DNA of 64,000 nt, taken from NCBI GenBank assembly GCA_039975855.1, contig JBDWGH010000003.1, positions 62,001-126,000 on the forward strand, in the 5' to 3' direction. Under the pieces are notes generated by a model. That model was not told where the DNA came from and did not search any database. It saw only the letters and a list, made by a program, of their open reading frames with translations. This document shows, in pieces, positions 16,590 through 25,369 of the stretch. Both the position numbers and the translations under genes were made by a program. The first letter of the stretch is position 1; each line of letters starts with the position of its first letter. The stretch is from Litorimonas sp039975855. GTDB lineage: Bacteria; Pseudomonadota; Alphaproteobacteria; Caulobacterales; Maricaulaceae.

Positions 16590-17272
16590 ACCTCATTGTC
16601 GCTGCCGCCGCAGAACCCGCCTTTAATGTGCCGGTTCTCCTTTTAGATATTAGCTTGATGGCGTTACTCGTTGTTGTCGCCTTTGCCATTGTTAGGATGC
16701 GTTCGCTCTTTGCGATTGTCATGCTGCAGGGCGTCTACTCTCTTGTTTCTGCAGCTTGGTTTGTCTCGCTGGACGCTGTTGACGTCGCCTTTACGGAAGC
16801 CGCAGTGGGGGCAGGGGTGTCCACCGTCTTAATGCTGTCGGCAATGCTGCTCGCGGATCGAAAGTCCACGCCTGTTCCTATGCGCCGCCAGTTTGGGGCG
16901 TTAGCTGTCGTATGTCTCGCCGGAGCGGCCATGCTCTACGCGGTCGGGGATATGCCCGCCTTTGGCGATGTGAACTCGCCAGCAAACGCCTATGTCGGCA
17001 TGGATTTTATTGCCAAAACGGCTGAAGAGATAAAAATTCCAAACGTCGTAACCGCAGTCCTCGCGAGCTATCGAGGCTATGATACCTTTGGCGAAGTCGT
17101 TGTTATTTTCTCCGCCGGTTTGGGAGTATTGCTGTTGCTGGGTCTGAACGGGAATGCGGGCCGCTGGGAAGCTCGGCCAAATGGTCAGTTTATCAATGAC
17201 CGCTCTGCTCCATCAGCTGCGCTGGCGGACGATCCTCGAACCGTTGACCAAAAATCGGAGGGCGCGTCATGA
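16586..17272 (+). CDS. DUF4040 (MrpA C-terminal/MbhD-MbhE-like) antiporter subunit
   Basis: A 228-residue membrane protein. The first half (about 15-95) is the DUF4040 module (SLFAIVMLQGVYSLVSAAWF, FTEAAVGAGVSTVLMLSAML), which in Bacillus is the C-terminal part of the large MrpA. The second half holds a further helical pair with TAVLASYRGYDTFGEVVVIFSAG, as in MbhE/the MrpB N-terminal extension. In Pyrococcus Mbh these are two separate genes (MbhD, MbhE); here they are fused. The Glu in FTEAAVG is a conserved proton-path residue. It overlaps its neighbours by four bases. Confidence 0.88.
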   Translation: MNLIVAAAAEPAFNVPVLLLDISLMALLVVVAFAIVRMRSLFAIVMLQGVYSLVSAAWFVSLDAVDVAFTEAAVGAGVSTVLMLSAMLLADRKSTPVPMRRQFGALAVVCLAGAAMLYAVGDMPAFGDVNSPANAYVGMDFIAKTAEEIKIPNVVTAVLASYRGYDTFGEVVVIFSAGLGVLLLLGLNGNAGRWEARPNGQFINDRSAPSAALADDPRTVDQKSEGAS

Positions 17273-17733
17273 GCGATCCCGAAATGAAATTTGGGCGCGA
17301 CCCGCATGTTTTGCTGCGGGTTATTTCGAAATTCCTTATCCCTCTCATCGCGCTATTTGCGTTCTATGTGCAATTCCACGGTGACTACGGGCCAGGCGGC
17401 GGATTCCAGGCAGGTGTTATTCTCGCGGCTTCCGTTATTCTTTATGCGCTGATTTTCGGTTTGGCCGAGGCGAAGAAAGCCTTCCCGCCGCGTCTCATTC
17501 GGTATGGGATGACGCTCGGTGTGATCCTTTATGGCGGCACGGGCATCGTGAATTTCATTTTGGGCGGTGAGTTTTTGAATTATTCTAATCTCGCGGCCGA
17601 TGCGTCCACCGGTCAGCATTACGGTATTCTTGCGGTGGAGCTCGGTGTTTTGACGACAGTGACATCCGTGATGATCGCAATCTTTTATGCCTTTGGTTCG
17701 CGCCAACCTGAAACCTCGAACGAGGATTGGTAA
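17269..17733 (+). CDS. mrpB: Mrp antiporter subunit B (MnhB domain)
   Basis: A 154-residue protein with four membrane helices and the MnhB signature HGDYGPGGGFQAGVILAAS (about 41-59). It lacks the MrpA-like N-terminal part, which is in the preceding gene. It overlaps the DUF4040 gene by four bases and abuts mrpC exactly. Confidence 0.92.
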   Translation: MSDPEMKFGRDPHVLLRVISKFLIPLIALFAFYVQFHGDYGPGGGFQAGVILAASVILYALIFGLAEAKKAFPPRLIRYGMTLGVILYGGTGIVNFILGGEFLNYSNLAADASTGQHYGILAVELGVLTTVTSVMIAIFYAFGSRQPETSNEDW

Positions 17734-18210
17734 ATGTCAGACTGGTTCTCACAATATAACTATATCGTCGTCATCATTCTTATGATGACGGGGTTGTACA
17801 TCGTTTTCGCTTCGCGGAATTTAATCAAAAAACTAGCGGGCCTGTCCGTTTTTCAAACGTCGGTTTTCCTGCTTTATATCACCATTGGTAAAGTCAAAGA
17901 CGCACAGCCGCCTATCTTGTTAGAGGATAAAGGCTATGGTTCGGATAAAGATGGCCACGCGTTACTAGATGGCCCAATCCAAGTCGCAGCAGGCGATGCA
18001 GCCTTCATTCTACCTGGACCGGGAAGTGATGTCCTTTACTCAAACCCACTCCCACATGTTCTCATCCTAACGGCGATTGTTGTTGGCGTTGCGACGCTCT
18101 CAATTGGTCTCGCTTTGACCGTCCGTATTCGTGAGGTTTACCACACAATTGAAGAAGACGAGATAGAGTCGGCAGACTTCATCTATAATTTAGAAGGGAC
18201 GGCCGACTGA
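17734..18210 (+). CDS. mrpC: Mrp antiporter subunit C (NuoK-like)
   Basis: A 158-residue NuoK-like subunit with three membrane helices (about 8-27, 37-50 and 108-130). A loop of about 50 residues with many charged residues (about 55-105) separates helix 2 from helix 3 and is longer than in compact NuoK. The ending PHVLILTAIVVGVATLSIGLALTVRI is typical of MrpC. It shares one base with the next start codon. Confidence 0.9.
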   Translation: MSDWFSQYNYIVVIILMMTGLYIVFASRNLIKKLAGLSVFQTSVFLLYITIGKVKDAQPPILLEDKGYGSDKDGHALLDGPIQVAAGDAAFILPGPGSDVLYSNPLPHVLILTAIVVGVATLSIGLALTVRIREVYHTIEEDEIESADFIYNLEGTAD

Positions 18211-19733
18211 TGTCCTTTCTTGATTTTGTCCCAGATTGGCTCCTGACTCACGGGCCAGCTTTCCTTATGGCGCTGCCGCTGATTATGGCCGCGATTACGG
18301 CGATCATGCCGAATAAACGCGTGGCCTGGGGCAGCACATTTATTGTGACTGCGATCCTGACTGTCACGGCGTTTTCGATCGCGCTGTACAATATGGAAGT
18401 TGGCACAACCATTTACAAAATGGGTGGCTGGGCGCCGCCGCACGGTATTTCGCTGGTTATTGATGCGCTCAATGCGCCTGTTGTCGTTCTGATTGCGCTG
18501 ATGAGTTTCATCACCGTGATTTACGCTATGCCCGCCACTGTTGCGGAAATTAAACCCAATAAACGCGCCCCATTTTATGCGGCCTTTTTGCTCTGTACAG
18601 CGGGGCTTTTGGGCATGGTTGTCACGGGCGATGCGTTTAACGTTTTCGTCTTCCTCGAAGTGTCGTCAATTTCGACATATGTGCTTGTCGCAATGGGTGC
18701 TGCGCGGGATCGCCGCGCTTTATCTGCGGCCTATAACTATCTTATTCTTGGCTCTATCGGCGCGACATTCTTCGTGATCGGTATTGGTTTCCTCTATATG
18801 GAAACCGGCACGCTCAATATGGCGGATATGGCACGGATTTTGGCCGATCTTGATGGTGGATCCCGCGTTGCGAAGGTCGCCTTTGGCTTCATCGTTATTG
18901 GTCTGGGTCTGAAGCTCGCCATGTTCCCGCTGCACACATGGTTGCCTGGGGCTTATGCCTATTCCCCAACTCCGGTCGCGGCGTTCTTGGCGTCAACAGC
19001 GACGAAGGCTGCGCTTTATTTGCTTCTGCGATTCACTTTCTTTGTGTTCGATCCAAGCTATGCCTATGTCGCGGATGTGCTGATGTATGTGCTCGTTGGA
19101 ATGGGCGTTGTCGGGATGATCTTTGCGTCCCTTCAGGCCATTTTCCAAACCGATGTCCGCCGTATGCTCGCATACTCATCTGTCGCGCAGGTTGGCTATA
19201 TGCTGCTGGGTATTGGGATTGCGACGACAGCCTCTGTTGCCGCTGGCTATCTGCACCTCCTTAATCACGCGATTATCAAAGCGGGCTTGTTCTTAGCTCT
19301 CGGGGCGATGTGGTATCGCTTTGGCATTACCCGCTCGGAAGATTTCCGAGGCCTAGGCAAAACGATGCCTTTGACAATGGGGGCCTTTACCGTCTCCGGT
19401 CTGTCACTCGTCGGTGTGCCGTTCACAGCAGGGTTCGTGTCAAAAGTTAATTTGGCATTTGCGGCTTGGGACGCTGGGTGGATTTGGGCTGTGGCTATCA
19501 TCATGATCACGTCTATTTTGGCGCTCATTTATATAGGCCGTGTTTTACTGGTCGCTTATTTCCAATCGCCACCTGAAGTGAATGGCGAGGTTGTTGTACG
19601 AAATGAAGCGCCGATCGCGATGTTGATTCCGATGTGGACCTTGGCTTTGTCGTCTATATTTGTCGGGGTTGAATCCGATGCGTTGGTCGACGCGGCGACG
19701 CGTGCGGCAGAGCTTCTACTCGGAGCGGGATAA
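18210..19733 (+). CDS. mrpD: Mrp antiporter subunit D-like, first NuoM/N-type subunit
   Basis: A 507-residue proton-pumping transporter family protein with about 14 helices. The functional Glu of helix 5 is in VFVFLEVSSISTYV and the Lys of helix 7 is in GLGLKLAMFPLHTWLPGAYA. The discontinuous helix region TPVAAFLASTATKAALYLLL is present. In Mrp complexes these charged residues form the proton path. It is closest in order and character to MrpD/MbhH. Confidence 0.92.
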   Translation: MSFLDFVPDWLLTHGPAFLMALPLIMAAITAIMPNKRVAWGSTFIVTAILTVTAFSIALYNMEVGTTIYKMGGWAPPHGISLVIDALNAPVVVLIALMSFITVIYAMPATVAEIKPNKRAPFYAAFLLCTAGLLGMVVTGDAFNVFVFLEVSSISTYVLVAMGAARDRRALSAAYNYLILGSIGATFFVIGIGFLYMETGTLNMADMARILADLDGGSRVAKVAFGFIVIGLGLKLAMFPLHTWLPGAYAYSPTPVAAFLASTATKAALYLLLRFTFFVFDPSYAYVADVLMYVLVGMGVVGMIFASLQAIFQTDVRRMLAYSSVAQVGYMLLGIGIATTASVAAGYLHLLNHAIIKAGLFLALGAMWYRFGITRSEDFRGLGKTMPLTMGAFTVSGLSLVGVPFTAGFVSKVNLAFAAWDAGWIWAVAIIMITSILALIYIGRVLLVAYFQSPPEVNGEVVVRNEAPIAMLIPMWTLALSSIFVGVESDALVDAATRAAELLLGAG

Positions 19734-21226
19734 TGGAAATCTTCATGACACCGCAAATCGCACTGGCTTTATTGCTGATTATTCCGCTGACAGCCGCAGC
19801 GCTTATCCCGCTTTTCGGGAAGTCACCCAATGTCCGCGAAGGTATTACCTTTGTGGCAGGCCTCGCGCTTTTGGCGACAGTTATCTATCTTTGTATTGAT
19901 GTCGCCCAAGGCGGCAGACCCGAACTTCATTTCGGAAGTTTCGCCGGACAGTTTGATTTTACCCTGAAACTCGAACCGCTCGGGGCGACTTTCGCGGCGA
20001 TTGCATCTTCGCTCTGGATCGTAAACTCCATGTTCACGCTAGGCTATATGCGCGGGAACAAAGAGAAAAACCAAACGCGATTCTTTGCCTTTGTGGCTGT
20101 AGCGATTGCAGCGGCGATGGGCATAGCGGCCTCTGCCAACCTCATCACACTCTTCATTTTCTACGAAGCACTGACGCTCTCAACCTTCCCATTGGTCACG
20201 CATAAAGGCGACGCAAAGGCGAAACGCGGCGGCACGATCTATGCGCTTATCCTGATGGGAACGTCGCTTGCGCTGCTATTACCTGCGATAATCGGCACCT
20301 ATGTGATTGCGGGGACAACCGACTTCCAGGTTGGCGGTATTTTCCCGCCGGGAACATCGCTGCTCGCGACATCAACCTTATTGTTCCTGTTCGCTTTTGG
20401 TATCGGCAAGGCTGCTCTCATGCCAACCCATCCGTGGCTACCAAATGCCATGGTCGCGCCGACACCTGTTTCTGCGCTTCTCCACGCTGTGGCGGTCGTG
20501 AAAGCGGGTGTGTTCACCATGCTGAAGGTCGTGACCTACACATTTGGGCCAAGCCTTGCCGCCGCGACACCGTCCTCGACCTGGTTGGCGTGGATTGCCG
20601 CAATTTCTATCGTCTTGGCGTCTGTGATTGCGCTTCGGCAAGATAATCTCAAAGCGCGTTTGGCGTATTCCACCGTTTCGCAGCTGTCTTATGTAACGCT
20701 TGGCGCGATGCTAGCCGTTAGCATGGGCATATTGGGCGGCGGTCTGCAGATTGTCATGCACGCCTGGGGGAAAATTACGCTCTTCATGTGTGCCGGTGCG
20801 ATTTACGTGATTGCCCACCGGACGAACATCTCACAGCTGGACGGGCTGGGCCGGACAATGCCGTGGGTTTTTGGTGCCTTCCTTGTCGGAGCTTTGTCCA
20901 TTATCGGCATTCCCCCATTGGGTGGCTCTTGGCCGAAATTCATGTTGATGATGGGGGCCGTTGATAGCGGGAAAGCCATTTTGATCGCAGCGCTGATTGC
21001 GTCCTCAATTCTCAACATAATCTATCTCGTTCCGATTGCGATACGTGGCTTTATGAAAGCGCCCGCCAATCCGGAAGACGATGCGCATATTGCGGAAGTC
21101 CGTAAGAAGCATAAATGGGTCATTATTCCGCCTGTTATCACAGCGATCGGATCGTTGGTGCTGTTCTTCTTTGCCGGCGGTATTCTTGACTTCCTGCAAC
21201 CTATCCTGCCCGCAGGAGGCCTATAA
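19733..21226 (+). CDS. Mrp antiporter second NuoM/L-type subunit
   Basis: A 497-residue proton-conducting transporter with about 14 membrane helices. The helix-5 Glu is in LFIFYEALTLSTFPLVTHKG. The helix-7 position reads GIGKAALMPTHPWLPNAMVA, and TPVSALLHAVAVVKAGVF follows. The THPWLPNAM and LLHA(V)xxVKAG patterns are nearer NuoL/MrpA-N than the previous gene, so it may stand in for the MrpA N-terminal half. Start ATG 19733 overlaps the previous stop by one base. Confidence 0.88.
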   Translation: MEIFMTPQIALALLLIIPLTAAALIPLFGKSPNVREGITFVAGLALLATVIYLCIDVAQGGRPELHFGSFAGQFDFTLKLEPLGATFAAIASSLWIVNSMFTLGYMRGNKEKNQTRFFAFVAVAIAAAMGIAASANLITLFIFYEALTLSTFPLVTHKGDAKAKRGGTIYALILMGTSLALLLPAIIGTYVIAGTTDFQVGGIFPPGTSLLATSTLLFLFAFGIGKAALMPTHPWLPNAMVAPTPVSALLHAVAVVKAGVFTMLKVVTYTFGPSLAAATPSSTWLAWIAAISIVLASVIALRQDNLKARLAYSTVSQLSYVTLGAMLAVSMGILGGGLQIVMHAWGKITLFMCAGAIYVIAHRTNISQLDGLGRTMPWVFGAFLVGALSIIGIPPLGGSWPKFMLMMGAVDSGKAILIAALIASSILNIIYLVPIAIRGFMKAPANPEDDAHIAEVRKKHKWVIIPPVITAIGSLVLFFFAGGILDFLQPILPAGGL

Positions 21227-21606
21227 TGAGCGTTGAGACAGACACACCACTCGAGGCAGATGTCGCGACTAAACAGATGGATGACATTCATCCAGCGGCC
21301 CGTCCCTTCCTGTTTTTGGGTAAAGAAAGCGTGAAGCGGAACTTTATTTGGTTTCCGCTGGCCGGCATGATCATTTGCATCATTATTGGTTTGTTTTACC
21401 CGCAAGCCAAAGCGCTACCGATTGAGAAATATATCCCGGGCAGCTGGGCGATCTATGGCTTCCTCGCATATTCCTTGATCGTTCTATCCGCCAATACGCT
21501 GTTTAACTTCCTCGGCCGAGATGAGGATTATTATGGGGAGGGCGGTTTGCCTGATCCTGAGTATTCGACCGATCCGATGGTCACAGGGGAACCGCATCAT
21601 GATTGA
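21226..21606 (+). CDS. Small two-helix membrane protein inside the antiporter cluster
   Basis: A 126-residue protein with a polar N-terminus (1-40), two membrane helices (about 45-62 and 76-95) and an acidic tail (YYGEGGLPDPEYSTDP). I know no named Mrp subunit with this form. It is fixed between two antiporter genes with one-base and eight-base overlaps, so it is probably a complex-specific accessory subunit. Confidence 0.75.
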   Translation: MSVETDTPLEADVATKQMDDIHPAARPFLFLGKESVKRNFIWFPLAGMIICIIIGLFYPQAKALPIEKYIPGSWAIYGFLAYSLIVLSANTLFNFLGRDEDYYGEGGLPDPEYSTDPMVTGEPHHD

Positions 21607-23347
21607 TCAATTCCCGATGTTAGCTGAAATAAACCCCGGTCTTTGGGTTATTCTGGCCGGCTTGATCTGTACGCTGCTGCCAGTTGGCCAGGCGCGCAAA
21701 GCTTTTGTCATTGCGGCACCTTTATTTGCAGGATTCCTGATTTTCCAAATCAACGGGTTGAACCCCGGTGCGCATTTTGGGGGGCAGTTCCAATTTGGCC
21801 CCGTTGAGCTCACCACGCTTCGGATTGATAAACTCTCAGTCGTATGGGGCTATCTGTTCTGTTTGGCTGGTGTGATTAACGGCATTTATGCGCTGCATGA
21901 AAAATGCCGAATGACGGATAGTTCGGCGCTGATTTATACAGGTGCCGCGATTGCGGGCGTATTGTCTGGCGATATGATCACCCTGTTTATCATGTGGGAA
22001 TTAACAGCGATTTCCTCTGTTTTCCTTATCTGGAAAGGCGGTGACCATGCCTATGCGGCTGGTGTTCGTTATCTCGCGATACATGTTTTGTCCGGTGTTA
22101 TGTTGCTGGCGGGCGCAGTCATGCACGCGCAAGCGAATGGCGGCGACTTTATGTTCAACGCGATTGGTTTGGACAGTCCAGGTGGATGGCTCATGCTTCT
22201 CGCAATGGGTATCAAAGTCGGGTTCCCAGGTTTGCACATGTGGATGCAAGATGCCTATCCAAAGGCGTCCATCACGGGCACGGTTATCCTTGCTAGCTTC
22301 ACAACGAAGTTCGCGGTCTACGCGCTGGCGCGCGGATTTGCGGGCGCTGATATCCTGATTTGGATTGGCGCGATTATGACCTGCTTCCCGGTCTTCTTCG
22401 CGGTCGTTGAAAACGATCTGCGCCGCGTTCTGGCCTATTCGCTGAACAACCAGCTGGGCTTTATGGTCTGCGGTATCGGCATTGGTACGTCGCTAGCGCT
22501 GAACGGCGTTGTCGGTCAGGTCTTTGTTCATGTGATCTTTAAAGGCTTGCTGTTCATGTCCATCGGTGCCGTGATGTACCGGACAGGCACAGCCAAAGCG
22601 TCAGAACTTGGTGGGTTGTTCCGGTCTATGCCTTATACGGCCGTTTTCTGTTTGATCGGGGCGGCGTCAATTGCGGCTGTCCCGCTCTTTGCGGCCTTTG
22701 TGACAAAAGCGATGATCTTGGCGGCTGCCGTGTATGAGCACCATACGCTGGCCTTCTTGATGATGCTCTTTGCCTCTGCCGGGGTAATGGAACATTCCGG
22801 GATTAAGGTTCCGCATTTCACATTCTTTGCCCATGACAGCGGACGCCGCGTGAAAGAGGCGCCTTGGAATATGCTCGCCGCAATGGGGATTGCTGCTTTC
22901 TTCTGTATCTATCTGGCTTGGCCCGTTGGCGGTTTCCAAAACCTCTATGCGCTTATGCCATTTGAAATGGATAAGCCATACAAGCCTTACACAGTGGATC
23001 ACGTTGTCTTCCAAATGCAGCTCCTATTCGCCGCGATATTTGCCTTTACATTGCTGAAGCGTTTCAAGCTTTACCCGGCAGAACGCCGTGCAGAAATCCT
23101 GGACGCGGATTGGACTTATCGCAAGATGGGACTCAATATTGCGATTTGGGGATCGGCCATGTGGGACCGGCTATCTGTGCAAACGGGCCGCTTAAAAACG
23201 CGGACCTTGGGCGCGGCAGGCCGCAAACTGTACCAGACCTTCTCACCCGCTGGCGCGGCCTCGGAAGCCACACCTTCGGGATTGGCGGCGGTTCTGACGG
23301 CTGGCCTTCTCTTTGTTGTTCTCCTCTTGGCGTATTTTGCCCGATAG
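21599..23347 (+). CDS. Mrp antiporter third NuoM/L-type subunit
   Basis: A 582-residue transporter of the same family with about 15 helices. The helix-5 Glu is in LFIMWELTAISSVFLIW, the helix-7 Lys is in GIKVGFPGLHMWMQDAYPKA, and the later Lys is in FTTKFAVYALARG. ATG 21599 follows AGGGGA at 21586-21591; the open frame extends further back but out of keeping with the N-terminus of the family. The C-terminal 100 residues hold an extra helix pair and a soluble arm, as in NuoL-like or Mbx-type subunits. It ends the antiporter operon. Confidence 0.9.
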   Translation: MIDQFPMLAEINPGLWVILAGLICTLLPVGQARKAFVIAAPLFAGFLIFQINGLNPGAHFGGQFQFGPVELTTLRIDKLSVVWGYLFCLAGVINGIYALHEKCRMTDSSALIYTGAAIAGVLSGDMITLFIMWELTAISSVFLIWKGGDHAYAAGVRYLAIHVLSGVMLLAGAVMHAQANGGDFMFNAIGLDSPGGWLMLLAMGIKVGFPGLHMWMQDAYPKASITGTVILASFTTKFAVYALARGFAGADILIWIGAIMTCFPVFFAVVENDLRRVLAYSLNNQLGFMVCGIGIGTSLALNGVVGQVFVHVIFKGLLFMSIGAVMYRTGTAKASELGGLFRSMPYTAVFCLIGAASIAAVPLFAAFVTKAMILAAAVYEHHTLAFLMMLFASAGVMEHSGIKVPHFTFFAHDSGRRVKEAPWNMLAAMGIAAFFCIYLAWPVGGFQNLYALMPFEMDKPYKPYTVDHVVFQMQLLFAAIFAFTLLKRFKLYPAERRAEILDADWTYRKMGLNIAIWGSAMWDRLSVQTGRLKTRTLGAAGRKLYQTFSPAGAASEATPSGLAAVLTAGLLFVVLLLAYFAR

Positions 23348-23735
23348 CGAAACAGACGTTCTCGCGCTGACGGCTCAAATCGTCAGCGCCTATGCCGGTG
23401 CTCACAAAGCGTCCGCTGATGAAGTGTCAGAGATGATCGCAACCGTTCATGCTGCGCTCTTACGCGCGCAAAGCGGCGAAGAGGGAACGGCTCACGGTCA
23501 AGCGCCTGCCGTCCCGATAGAGGACAGCTTACGGGATGACGCGCTGGTCTGCCTGGAAGATGGCCTCGAATTCCAAAGCTTGAAGCGGCATTTGCGCGTG
23601 AAGTATAATCTAACGCCTGATGCATACCGTGAAAAATGGGGCCTGCCGCGGGATTACCCCATGGTTGCTCCAGATTATGCGCGTAGACGGTCAGCGCTGG
23701 CTAAGCGTTCCGGTCTCGGTAAATCGGCCGGCTAG
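23337..23735 (+). CDS. MucR/Ros family transcriptional regulator
   Basis: A regulator of about 132 residues. The N-terminal oligomerisation part (LTAQIVSAYAGAHKAS, EMIATVHAALL) and the C-terminal prokaryotic zinc-finger-like domain (CLEDGLEFQSLKRHLRVKYN, then REKWGLPRDYPMVAPDYARR) are both clear. The family binds AT-rich DNA and regulates surface, cell-cycle and virulence genes. The metal site reads C-x2-D-x9-H-x3-K, so the usual fourth ligand (His) is replaced by Lys. No ATG is available; TTG 23337 is the best start and overlaps the antiporter gene by 11 bases. Confidence 0.85.
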   Translation: MPDSETDVLALTAQIVSAYAGAHKASADEVSEMIATVHAALLRAQSGEEGTAHGQAPAVPIEDSLRDDALVCLEDGLEFQSLKRHLRVKYNLTPDAYREKWGLPRDYPMVAPDYARRRSALAKRSGLGKSAG

Positions 23736-23959
23736 GTCTGGATCGTTCTGCGATCTGGACGGGAGAGATCCCGACATCCATCTTCAAAGTCAGGTTGAAT
23801 CGGAACCGAATCAGAAAAACCAGCCTTTTTACGGCTATGCGCGAAAATATGGTTAACGAAGTGTTGATACGCGGACTCGGCTGACTCCATACCCTTCGCA
23901 GGGGGAGTGGCTCGGGGGAGCCTTTCCAAACGGAATTACGGCGCGGGAGTCTGGGTTAT

Positions 23960-24475
23960 ATGTTATCGGGGAACGCGCTGCGGCATCAGATTATCTTGCC
24001 TCAACAGCAAAAATTTTATGATTATTGGCGCAGCAAATGCCGCGCTGGGACGTTCCCATCCCGTGAAGATATCCGACCCGAAGACATACAAGCTCAACTG
24101 CCCATGACGACGATTATGGAGCGGGTCGAGCCGCAAAATGGCGGGGAGCGTCGCTATCGTCACCGCCTCGCCGGAACGGGATATTGGAACCTCTATGAGG
24201 GCGAAATCCAAGGTCGTCATGTGGACGAGCTGCCAATTGGTTGCCGGGTAGAGTATTGGCACCGCGTTCTCGACAAAGTTATCGACACCCGCAAACCCTA
24301 TGTCGGCGTGACCCGCCCTAATACACCCAACGGGTCGCATTTGGCGTTGTTTTGGGCGCGCTTGCCGCTGTCTGAAAATGGAACCGATATCACCTCCATC
24401 CTGGGCTTTGATCATCTGGTTAAGATGAGTGACGTGGCAGAGATTATGCCAGCGCGTGAACGGGTTGTGGCTTAG
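23960..24475 (+). CDS. PAS_5 domain protein
   Basis: A 171-residue soluble protein with the PAS_5 (PF07310-type) pattern seen in Alphaproteobacteria: QQQKFYDYWRSKCRAGTFPS, REDIRPEDIQAQLPMTTIME, then RYRHRLAGTGYWNLYEGEIQ. There is no output domain, as is usual for the family, whose ligand and role are unknown. The start ATG 23960 has a weak RBS. The stop shares one base with the GTG of the small HTH gene. Confidence 0.78.
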   Translation: MLSGNALRHQIILPQQQKFYDYWRSKCRAGTFPSREDIRPEDIQAQLPMTTIMERVEPQNGGERRYRHRLAGTGYWNLYEGEIQGRHVDELPIGCRVEYWHRVLDKVIDTRKPYVGVTRPNTPNGSHLALFWARLPLSENGTDITSILGFDHLVKMSDVAEIMPARERVVA

Positions 24476-24654
24476 TGGCCGAACGTTTCGAACGTCACAA
24501 ACAGGCTTGGACAACTGATGAAGTTCAAAAGCTTCACCGACTAGCAGAAAAAGGCACGGGCCTAAAAGCGATTGCAAAAGCCCTTACCAGGTCAGAGGAA
24601 TCGACCAAAAAACGCGCGAAACAAGATAAGTTGAAAATCGCGAAAAAGCGGTAA
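24475..24654 (+). CDS. Small HTH-like protein
   Basis: A 59-residue basic protein starting at GTG 24475, overlapping the PAS gene stop by one base. The pattern AWTTDEVQKLHRLAEKGTGL, then KAIAKALTRSEESTKKRAKQ, resembles small Myb/SANT- or sigma-region-4-like HTH proteins common in Alphaproteobacteria, in which a Trp-led first helix is followed by an IA-x2-L-x-RS recognition helix. A DNA-binding role is an inference. Confidence 0.65.
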   Translation: MAERFERHKQAWTTDEVQKLHRLAEKGTGLKAIAKALTRSEESTKKRAKQDKLKIAKKR

Positions 24655-24665
24655 TCGTTTTTCGC
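24640..24665. terminator. Possible bidirectional terminator between convergent genes
   Basis: GCGAAAAA (24640-24647) and TTTTTCGC (24658-24665) form an 8-bp stem around a 10-base loop that contains the stop codon of the small HTH gene. It lies between convergent genes. The T-run is inside the stem, so the call is weak. Confidence 0.3.
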
Positions 24666-24691
24666 AAAGAAAATTGATACAAGAGGGTGTT

Positions 24692-25369
24692 TCAGCCTTT
24701 ACCTCGACACTGCGCGAGCGACGAGATTTGATTTCCGTCTTCCAAAAAATTTGACTCGGCCAACCAACCTTCGAAGCCGCTTTTGACGCGCGGCCAGTCT
24801 TTGTCGATTATTGAATACCAGGCCGTATCGCGGTTCTTGCCTTTCATCACTATGTCTTGACGGAATACGCCTTCAAACTCAAAGCCTAGGCGTTCCGCGG
24901 CGCGTTTTGAGGCGTCGTTTCCATTGTCGCATTTCCACTCATATCGACGGTAACCCAAATCATCGAAAATATGTTTGGCCATTAGAAACATGGCTTCGGT
25001 GGCTTCCTTTGTTTTTTGCAAAGCTTCCCCAAAAATCACGCATCCAACTTCAGCGCTTCCGTGTTCAGGGCGCAATCTCATATAGCTGGCCGTACCGAGT
25101 GCTCTGCCCGAGGTCTTTGAGATTATTGCAAGTGTTTCCCAATTTAATTGGGTTCCGACATAGGACATCAAAGTTTTTAAACTTGATAAATCATCAAAAG
25201 GGCCAATCGGAACAAAGGTCCAAAGATGCGCGTTTTCTGCGCCCGTAATGCTATGAGCTAGGGCCGGGCCATGCACTTCCCAATCTACCGTTTTTAAATC
25301 GACAAACCGGCCGTTAAGATTGATGTTTGACGGAGGCCGTTTGGGTAGAAATTTAGTTAGGTCGTCCAT
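24692..25369 (-). CDS. GNAT family N-acetyltransferase (RimJ/RimL type)
   Basis: A 225-residue protein with the acetyltransferase_3 layout. An N-terminal substrate-binding part (RFVDLKTVDWEVHGPALAHS) comes first. Then come GTASYMRLRPEHGSAEVGCV, a coenzyme A-binding region near the helix TKEATEAMFLMAKHIFDDLG, and YRRYEWKCDNGNDASKRAAE-RLGFEFEGVFRQD. This subgroup resembles proteins of the RimJ/RimL family that acetylate amino groups; the substrate is unknown. ATG 25369 is chosen at the start of homology; a frame from 25441 adds 24 unlikely residues. Confidence 0.85.
   Translation of the reverse strand: MDDLTKFLPKRPPSNINLNGRFVDLKTVDWEVHGPALAHSITGAENAHLWTFVPIGPFDDLSSLKTLMSYVGTQLNWETLAIISKTSGRALGTASYMRLRPEHGSAEVGCVIFGEALQKTKEATEAMFLMAKHIFDDLGYRRYEWKCDNGNDASKRAAERLGFEFEGVFRQDIVMKGKNRDTAWYSIIDKDWPRVKSGFEGWLAESNFLEDGNQISSLAQCRGKG

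Noticed and set aside
23736..23959. Possible hairpin after the MucR-like gene (GATCG-TTCTG-CGATC)
   Set aside because: Only five base pairs, no T-run, and overlapping direct repeats of GATCTGGA explain it; too weak to call a terminator.
23963..24577. A 204-codon frame opposite the PAS_5 gene
   Set aside because: Shadow of the PAS protein and the small HTH gene; no motif or RBS.
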